The position numbers were made by a program, and so were the translations under genes. A stretch of 11,863 bases of DNA, taken from contig JAHEZG010000090.1 in assembly GCA_023251195.1 (NCBI GenBank), positions 1 through 11,863 of the forward strand, written 5' to 3'. Below the pieces are notes generated by a model that saw only the letters and a list, made by a program, of their open reading frames with translations, was not told the DNA's origin and searched no databases. This document shows, one piece after another, positions 6,671-11,863 of this stretch; within the stretch, counting starts at the first letter, position 1; each line of letters starts with the position of its first letter. The DNA is from Chitinophagaceae bacterium. GTDB taxonomy: Bacteria; Bacteroidota; Bacteroidia; Chitinophagales; UBA10324.

Positions 6671-7981
6671 ATGAGCAAGACGAAACTGTTTTTTCTCACC
6701 ACCATCATTCTTTCTGCAACAATAATTTTCTTTTCCTGCAAAAAGAAAAAAGACGACCCGATTCCGGTTCCTGTCGGAATACCAACCGCAGTTGGCACTC
6801 TAGTTGGCTTCTCCAATTCGCTGAGCATTGATGCAAGCGGCGGAACAATTACTTCGGTTGATGGCAGGTTGGAAATAATTATTCCTGCAAATGCATTGAG
6901 CGCTGCAACAAATATTTCCATTCAGCCCATCACCAATCAAACTCCGGCAGGTGCAGGAGTTGCTTATCGGCTTACTCCCGATGGTCAGCAATTCAGTCAG
7001 CCTGTTACACTTCGTTTTCATTACGACACCACTGATGTTTTAGGAACTGATATTCATGCACTCGGCATTGCATTTCAGAAATCCGATAACATCTGGTATT
7101 CTTTCATACATAAACAATTGGATTCTTCGGCAGGCACTTTAAGCATCAGTACCACTCACTTCACCGATTGGTCACTTTACAAAGACATTGAAATTCTTCC
7201 ATTCAGGCAAAGCATTCCCGTTAACACCAATCTTTCATTGAAAGTAATGCGGGTAGATACTACTGATGCAAGTGATGACCTGATGGCATTGGGAGTACAA
7301 AGAGAATATGAAGACCGAAGCCGTTTAACATGGACAGCGAATGGTGTGAAGGGTGGTTTTTTCAGTGATGGATTTGTGTATCCACCTGATAATTCCATCA
7401 GTACCATTTACACTTCTCCGGGAGATGTAACAGCCATTTCAGAAAATCCGGTTTTGGTTACAGCAGAAGTATCTATTCCGGGAGCTTCAAAATATTTTGC
7501 CACCTCACATGTGAAGGTGCTGAACGGGGGATACCATGTAGATGTGGTATTAAAATGCACTGCGCTTTTTATGAACTACTGCTATGTAAATTATACCGAC
7601 CACGCCGATTTTATGGTAACCATGAACGACGATAACTCAATTGCTTCTGTTTCATCGCTCAATAATGTGGCAGGTCATATTGATACCATCATTCAATTTC
7701 CACCCTGCATTTCCACACCACTGAATAACGGCAACCTGCTACAGATAAATTCGGTTGATGCATTGCCACAGCAAGATAAACTCACACTTATTCTTTATTC
7801 TAATTTCATCACTCCGGATTTAAGTGTCAATTGCAACGGAAGCGGCGCATGGACTCAGGTTTCAGTTACCGACCCGCGCACTTACTACATGCCGGAGTTT
7901 GATTTAGACGGCAATGCATATGTTATAGAATTCGAGGCAAGCCCGACAGAAAAAGTTATTGTCACTGTTACACCTCAATAA
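6671..7981 (+). CDS. Lipoprotein with ZU5-like domain
   Basis: The 436-residue protein opens with a lipoprotein signal: hydrophobic stretch to residue 20, lipobox IFFSC with Cys23, then KKKKDDP. It should be lipid-anchored in the envelope; the charged DD after the lysines is compatible with surface export but does not prove it. Residues 54-170 resemble the ZU5-type domain of Bacteroidota lipoproteins: ASGGTITSVDGRLEIIIPANAL followed by strands TNISIQPI, YRLTPDGQQFSQPVTLRFHY and a closing THFTDWSLYKD. Residues 175-436 have no family I recognise; they are beta-rich and contain four cysteines in the last third. The gene begins 29 nt after the RCC1 gene with no terminator between, so they are probably co-transcribed. 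Role unknown; a partner or anchor for the exported propeller is possible. Confidence 0.82.
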   Translation: MSKTKLFFLTTIILSATIIFFSCKKKKDDPIPVPVGIPTAVGTLVGFSNSLSIDASGGTITSVDGRLEIIIPANALSAATNISIQPITNQTPAGAGVAYRLTPDGQQFSQPVTLRFHYDTTDVLGTDIHALGIAFQKSDNIWYSFIHKQLDSSAGTLSISTTHFTDWSLYKDIEILPFRQSIPVNTNLSLKVMRVDTTDASDDLMALGVQREYEDRSRLTWTANGVKGGFFSDGFVYPPDNSISTIYTSPGDVTAISENPVLVTAEVSIPGASKYFATSHVKVLNGGYHVDVVLKCTALFMNYCYVNYTDHADFMVTMNDDNSIASVSSLNNVAGHIDTIIQFPPCISTPLNNGNLLQINSVDALPQQDKLTLILYSNFITPDLSVNCNGSGAWTQVSVTDPRTYYMPEFDLDGNAYVIEFEASPTEKVIVTVTPQ

Positions 7982-8023
7982 TTCTGTCTCATCAGGATTA
8001 CACGAAGTAAACTAAGCTTAATT

Positions 8024-8224
8024 AAACGCAGGGTTCTGAATACAGTAACCCTGCTTGAACAAATATTTTTCGAAAGCAAAATCACTTTCTCATTTCTTCG
8101 TTTTGGATTAGTACATTGCTCGTGAAATGAAAATAAAATCAGGCGGGTATTTTTTTCAATGGTGTTTGTTGCATGAATTGATTTTTTGTCTCAGCAGGGT
8201 TACTGTATTCAGAACCCTGCGTTT
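8024..8224. repeat. 32-bp perfect inverted repeat flanking the sensor-kinase start (137-bp spacer)
   Basis: The left arm (8024-8055) and right arm (8193-8224) are exact reverse complements over 32 bases; the match stops at both ends at 8023/8225 and 8056/8192. The spacer (8056-8192) contains the upstream region of the kinase gene, its ATG at 8127 and its first 22 codons. Each arm is itself a hairpin: GCAGGGTT and AACCCTGC with CTG/CAG paired further in around AATA. The outer ends carry AAAC on the left and GTTT on the right. This fits an invertible segment, or a REP doublet/small MITE; no target-site duplication is seen and no recombinase gene is in the window. Confidence 0.9.
8028..8054 (+). 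terminator. Hairpin after the lipoprotein gene, possible terminator (left repeat arm)
   Basis: GCAGGGTT (8028-8035) pairs with AACCCTGC (8047-8054), with an inner CTG/CAG pairing and one bulged T. It lies 46 nt after the lipoprotein stop and is followed by TTGAACAAATATTTTT, so the T-run is late and interrupted. It may stop transcription from the RCC1/lipoprotein unit. It is also the left arm of the long inverted repeat, which may be its main significance. Confidence 0.45.
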
Positions 8225-11200
8225 CTGTTTTATAATTATTTCTGTTATCACCAACATCTTATCTGTTACTCCAGCTTCAGCCCAATCAAAAAATATTTTC
8301 TTCAATAACTATTCAGAAAAAGATGGCTTGTCGGATAACAGTGTTACATCCATTATTCAGGATGATGATGGTTTCATTTGGGTCGGAACAAAAAACGGAT
8401 TGAACCGCTTTGATGGTTACGAGTTCAGGAATTATAAAAAATCAATTGAAGGCAAGGGTGGGATAAACAACAACTACATCACACGCTTGTTTCTTGATAG
8501 TCGCAAGCGCATGTGGGTGCTCACTTTTGCAGGTGTTCAGTTGTATGATAAGCAACACGATATTTTTATTTCGTTCGATGGAATGTTTCCGGAAAAAACA
8601 ATTGAGGCATCAGGAATTGTTGAAGATGCCTCGCTTAATTTCTGGATAAGCACCATCGGCGATGGCATTTTTAAATTGAGCGCTGATTTAAAATCGGTTG
8701 AAAATTTTTTGCCGGGTAGTTATTCAACAAATAGGAATGCAGATTCAAAAAAAAATTCAATCAGCAATTTAATCATAAACAAGCAAGGAGATTTATGGCT
8801 GGCGAGTTATGATGGATTGCTTTTGTTCAATCCGGTTTCAAAATTATTTACTGCTTATCCTTTCAAGTATGCTGATTCGCTGAACAGAAAGTACAATAAT
8901 CTTTTCATGAATCTGTATGCCGACCCTGCTGATGAAAATAATTTATGGTGTGGCACATGGGGTGCAGGATTATTGCAATTTGATATTGCGCACAAAAGCT
9001 TCACACAATTCAAGTACGATTTTTCAAGCCCTCCAAATCTTTGCAACATTGTTTATCAATCTGTGACGAAAGAAAAAAATGAATTGTGGTTGGGAACTGA
9101 AAAGGGGTTGCTTGTTTACAACACGCTGAACAAATCGTTTGTCGCTTACGCGCATCATCCTGAAGAAGACCATTCGTTCGGGGGTTTATCCGCTTACTGT
9201 TTATTCATTGGCGCTGATAATAAATTTTGGATTGGTTCAGGAAGCGGTTTCAGTTTAATGAATCCGGAGAAACAAATTTTTTCATACAAAACTTTTTCCG
9301 ACATCGGAAACATTGGCTTGTTGCAGGAAGACACAGTAAATAATTATTCCTACATCGTCAGCATTTATAATAACAGAGCGCTCTGGATTGTAAATAATTT
9401 ATCGGGCGAAAAAAAGAAATTCGCAATGCCGCAGGCAGATGAATTTAATGCAGAACCATTTTGCATGTTGACTTCCGGCGATTCACTTTTTATCGGAACA
9501 ACCAAGGGGTTGTATTTATTTAATAAGCAAACGAATAAGATTCAGTTGCTCGATATTGCAACTTCATTGGGGATTGATAAAAATCATTTATCGGTTTATG
9601 ACCTGATAAAGGATGGCTGCGGAAATATTTTTCTCGCGTGTCACAATAGCAATTTCGGATTATTAAAACTGAATCGTCACAAAGGAATTAATTTATCTGT
9701 AGAATCAGTTGGTGATTCGTCGGTCAGTTTTTCCTTCAATGGAATTAATCGTTTTGAAAAAGATGCGTCAGAAAATATCTGGTTCGTGTCGGATAATTCA
9801 CTTGGCAAAATGAATGGTGTAACACATCACTTCGATTTTTTTAATGTTGCAGTAAATAAAAAATACAAATCCATTTCAGGAATTACTGATTTCACTTTTG
9901 ATAAGAAAGGAAATATCTGGTTGAGCACTGAGGAAAATGGACTGCTGTTTTTTGATACCGCATTTAACCTTACTTCATTTAATACTTTCAATGGAAACCG
10001 GATTGAATTTTTAAGCAGCATCTGTTGCGATTTGAAAAATAATATTTGGGTGAACGGCGCGCAGGGATTGTTTCAGTTCAACACTGCAAATTCCACTTTC
10101 CGAAATTTCACTTCTGTTGATGGTTTGCCTGCCGAAAATTCACAATCAAATCTTCAATTCATTTCTTCTGATAAAATTTCATTCACTTATGGCGACCGCA
10201 TTTATTCTTTTAATCCTAACCTTGAACAAACACATGAAGTTGATTATTCGTTGAAAATAAATTCACTAAAAATTTTTAATAAAAATTTTGAAGGAATAAA
10301 CGAAATCAATTTCCTGAATGAAATTAAACTCAGTCACAGTCAGAATTTTATTTCGTTCGATTTCGCCGCCATTGATTTTTCAAATGCTGCTTCTGTTCAA
10401 TATGCATATATGCTGGAAGGATACGACAACGATTGGAATTACTGTGGCAGGCGGCGATATGCGAGCTACACCAATCTGCTTCCCGGAAATTATACGCTGC
10501 ATATCAAAGCCGGCAACGAACAAGGTGTGTGGAGTAAGCATGAAAAAATGCTGCGCATAATTATTGAACCAGCTGTGTGGCAAACCATGTGGTTCAGAAC
10601 TGTTACACTTTTGTTGATTGCGACCGGAATATTTTTTATTGTTCGCTATTTATCAACTGTAAAACTCAGACGACAAATTGTTCAATTGGAAAAGCAACGG
10701 GAAATTGAAAAAGTGCGCGCACACATTGCGCGTGACATTCATGATGAAATCGGAGCAGGTTTAACAAAGATTTCGTTGATGAGTCGTCAGTTGTTGAAAT
10801 CAGAAACAGGAAATAAAAACACAGCCTCCAAAATAAATGAAGCATCCGGCAACCTGATTCAAAACCTGAGCGAAATTGTGTGGACAGTAAACCCCGCCAA
10901 CGATACACTTCAGAATCTGATTGCTTACACCCGACATTACTGCGGAAATTTTTTCGACGGCACAACAATTCATCTTCAACTTGATTTACCTGAATTGAAT
11001 AAAATTTTGGTAGAACAAATAATCAGCCCCGATGTGAAGCGCAATTATCTTTTCATTTTGAAAGAAGCATGCAACAATGTTTTAAAACATTCCGACGCAA
11101 AAAATTTCACACTCGAATTAAAGTTGACTGGCAATTCATTGAAAATTAAAATGAGTGATGATGGAAAAGGATTTTCAATGATGGATGAAAATAAATTCGG

Positions 11201-11312
11201 CAATGGGCTGCGCAACATGAAGAAGCGAGTGGATGAAGTGAAAGGACTTTTTGAAATGACATCTCGAGAAGGAACCGGAACAACCATTCAGCTCACTTTA
11301 CCGCTTACTTAA
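8127..11312 (+). CDS. Sensor histidine kinase: double Reg_prop propeller, Y_Y_Y, HisKA_3, HATPase
   Basis: The 1061-residue product starts with an unusual leader: about 30 residues, then a signal-peptide-like stretch (FCFIIISVITNILSV) ending ASAQ near residue 53. Residues 55-735 contain about 14 blade signatures of the Reg_prop type (GFIWVGTKNGLNRFD, ELWLGTEKGLLVYN, NIWLSTEENGLLFFD), enough for two seven-bladed propellers. A Y_Y_Y domain follows (about 740-805, YMLEGYDNDW), then a membrane helix at about 826-846. The cytoplasmic part has a HisKA_3 H-box ARDIHDEIGAG with His872 as phosphorylation site, an N-box KEACNNVLKHSDA (Asn984), DDGKGF (1011-1016), GNGLRNM (1025-1031) and GTGTTIQL. It lacks receiver and DNA-binding domains, so it must pass phosphate to a separate regulator, most simply the one at 11409. 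Periplasmic ligand unknown. Codons 23-33 are encoded by the right arm of the inverted repeat. Confidence 0.92.
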   Translation: MKIKSGGYFFQWCLLHELIFCLSRVTVFRTLRFCFIIISVITNILSVTPASAQSKNIFFNNYSEKDGLSDNSVTSIIQDDDGFIWVGTKNGLNRFDGYEFRNYKKSIEGKGGINNNYITRLFLDSRKRMWVLTFAGVQLYDKQHDIFISFDGMFPEKTIEASGIVEDASLNFWISTIGDGIFKLSADLKSVENFLPGSYSTNRNADSKKNSISNLIINKQGDLWLASYDGLLLFNPVSKLFTAYPFKYADSLNRKYNNLFMNLYADPADENNLWCGTWGAGLLQFDIAHKSFTQFKYDFSSPPNLCNIVYQSVTKEKNELWLGTEKGLLVYNTLNKSFVAYAHHPEEDHSFGGLSAYCLFIGADNKFWIGSGSGFSLMNPEKQIFSYKTFSDIGNIGLLQEDTVNNYSYIVSIYNNRALWIVNNLSGEKKKFAMPQADEFNAEPFCMLTSGDSLFIGTTKGLYLFNKQTNKIQLLDIATSLGIDKNHLSVYDLIKDGCGNIFLACHNSNFGLLKLNRHKGINLSVESVGDSSVSFSFNGINRFEKDASENIWFVSDNSLGKMNGVTHHFDFFNVAVNKKYKSISGITDFTFDKKGNIWLSTEENGLLFFDTAFNLTSFNTFNGNRIEFLSSICCDLKNNIWVNGAQGLFQFNTANSTFRNFTSVDGLPAENSQSNLQFISSDKISFTYGDRIYSFNPNLEQTHEVDYSLKINSLKIFNKNFEGINEINFLNEIKLSHSQNFISFDFAAIDFSNAASVQYAYMLEGYDNDWNYCGRRRYASYTNLLPGNYTLHIKAGNEQGVWSKHEKMLRIIIEPAVWQTMWFRTVTLLLIATGIFFIVRYLSTVKLRRQIVQLEKQREIEKVRAHIARDIHDEIGAGLTKISLMSRQLLKSETGNKNTASKINEASGNLIQNLSEIVWTVNPANDTLQNLIAYTRHYCGNFFDGTTIHLQLDLPELNKILVEQIISPDVKRNYLFILKEACNNVLKHSDAKNFTLELKLTGNSLKIKMSDDGKGFSMMDENKFGNGLRNMKKRVDEVKGLFEMTSREGTGTTIQLTLPLT

Positions 11313-11361
11313 ATACTTACTATCATGCGATGGAGTGAGGTGTGTATTGGAAATACATTTG
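11311..11361 (+). promoter_or_regulatory. Repeated upstream element and promoter, copy C (response-regulator gene)
   Basis: AAATACTTACTATCATGCGA (11311-11330) overlaps the kinase stop codon (11310-11312). It is followed by TGG (11331-11333) in place of TTG, then 20 nt and TACATTTG (11354-11361), an exact match to the Bacteroidota -7 box TAnnTTTG. The offset from block to -7 box, 43 nt, is the same as in copies A and B. A second CTTACT lies 12 bp upstream (11304-11309). The response regulator could therefore be transcribed apart from the kinase and from the same kind of promoter as the two secreted proteins, which suggests autoregulation. Confidence 0.62.
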
Positions 11362-11374
11362 GTTTGAGTAATGA

Positions 11375-11402
11375 ATTTCTTCATAAGAAATATTTATAAA
11401 TA
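11375..11402 (+). other. Hairpin and AT palindrome in the response-regulator leader
   Basis: ATTTCTT (11375-11381) pairs with AAGAAAT (11385-11391) around CAT, and the 12-bp perfect palindrome TATTTATAAATA (11391-11402) follows, ending six bases before the ATG at 11409. Both are AT-only or nearly so, and could be a leader structure or an operator; chance is also plausible in such AT-rich DNA. Confidence 0.35.
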
Positions 11403-11408
11403 AAAAAA

Positions 11409-11863
11409 ATGTCAATCAAGATTGCAATAGTTGAGGATGATGTGGAATTGAAAAATCATTTCGAATCTGTAATCGGCAGTGCGGATGATTTTCTGTTAAT
11501 GAAAAGTTATTTGAATGCAGAGGATTTTATATCTGATTTTATTTCGCTTCAACCAATTGATGTGGTGTTGATGGATATTAATCTTCCGGGTAAAAGCTGG
11601 ATTCAATGTATTGCTGAATTGAAATTAAAAACCCCATCGGTTCAGTTTTTGGTCTGTACCATTTTTGAAGACAGCGAAAATTTGTTCAATGCATTATGCG
11701 CCGGAGCAACCGGATATATTTTAAAGAATACAGACGAAAATGAATTACTGAATTCTATTCGATTGATTCATGCAGGTGGTTCTCCTATGTCACCACAAAT
11801 TGCGCGTCGTGTTGTTACTTCTTTTCCGGTTAAGAAAACAGATACTGATTTGTTGGAGCAACT
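11409..11863 (+). CDS. NarL/FixJ-type response regulator, receiver domain (cut by window edge)
   Basis: From ATG 11409 the frame stays open for 151 codons to the window end. Residues 1-122 are a receiver domain: acidic pocket VEDD (8-11), phospho-acceptor Asp56 in VVLMDINLPG, Thr84 in LVCTIFED and Lys106 in GYILKNT, followed by NELLNSIRLIHAGGSPMSPQIARRVV, which is typical of LuxR-HTH regulators of the NarL/FixJ group. The DNA-binding domain itself would start just past the edge, so its presence is inferred. The switch-loop LPGKSWIQCI departs from the usual PGMSGIE form. It follows the HisKA_3 kinase by 96 nt, and that kinase class normally pairs with this regulator class. Confidence 0.87.
   Translation, partial: MSIKIAIVEDDVELKNHFESVIGSADDFLLMKSYLNAEDFISDFISLQPIDVVLMDINLPGKSWIQCIAELKLKTPSVQFLVCTIFEDSENLFNALCAGATGYILKNTDENELLNSIRLIHAGGSPMSPQIARRVVTSFPVKKTDTDLLEQ

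Noticed and set aside
8079..8105. Degenerate copy of the shared block before the kinase gene (AAAATCACTTTCTCAT) with TCGTTTTG downstream
   Set aside because: The match needs an insertion and the spacing to the TTTG differs from the three true copies.
8019..8235. Insertion sequence with target-site duplication
   Set aside because: The 201-bp unit has no transposase and its flanks show no matching direct repeat.

Overview
The window reads as an AT-rich Bacteroidota chromosome, probably an environmental, gliding or Chitinophagales/Sphingobacteriales-like lineage. The grounds are two proteins with type IX secretion (T9SS) C-terminal sorting domains, a sensor kinase with a double Reg_prop propeller and a Y_Y_Y domain, a promoter matching the Bacteroidota -7 consensus TAnnTTTG, and no obvious Shine-Dalgarno sequences. 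No rRNA, tRNA, CRISPR array or transposase gene was seen.

Layout. Left end, minus strand (1-1087): an alpha/beta hydrolase followed, with a 4-nt ATGA overlap, by the start of a membrane-anchored family 2 glycosyltransferase that runs off the window. Divergent from these (1205-2989, plus strand) is a tight two-gene unit: a WbpB/WlbA-like Gfo/Idh/MocA sugar-nucleotide dehydrogenase, and an LpxA-like left-handed beta-helix acyltransferase that lacks several residues of canonical LpxA. Together they suggest modified sugar-nucleotide synthesis for an envelope glycan.

Centre (3016-7981): two neighbouring genes for T9SS-exported beta-propeller proteins, one with seven 'DGGYIIAG...WTKT' repeats and one with seven 50-residue RCC1 repeats. 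They have near-matching 5' leader/promoter regions and closely related sorting domains but unrelated middles. A strong intrinsic terminator separates them. The second is followed after 29 nt by a lipoprotein gene with a ZU5-like domain.

Right end (8024-11863): a 1061-codon sensor histidine kinase (14 propeller blades, Y_Y_Y, one membrane helix, HisKA_3, HATPase) and, after 96 nt, the receiver domain of a NarL/FixJ-type response regulator cut by the window edge. A perfect 32-bp inverted repeat, each arm itself a hairpin, flanks the start of the kinase gene. Its right arm lies inside the coding sequence.

How it may fit together: a 20-bp block (AAATACTTACTTTCATGCGA or one mismatch) lies just upstream of a -33/-7 promoter geometry, with the same internal spacing, in front of both secreted-protein genes and the response-regulator gene. 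My inference is that the two-component pair controls a small surface-protein regulon and its own regulator, and that the inverted repeat around the kinase start may add a switch or be a small mobile repeat.
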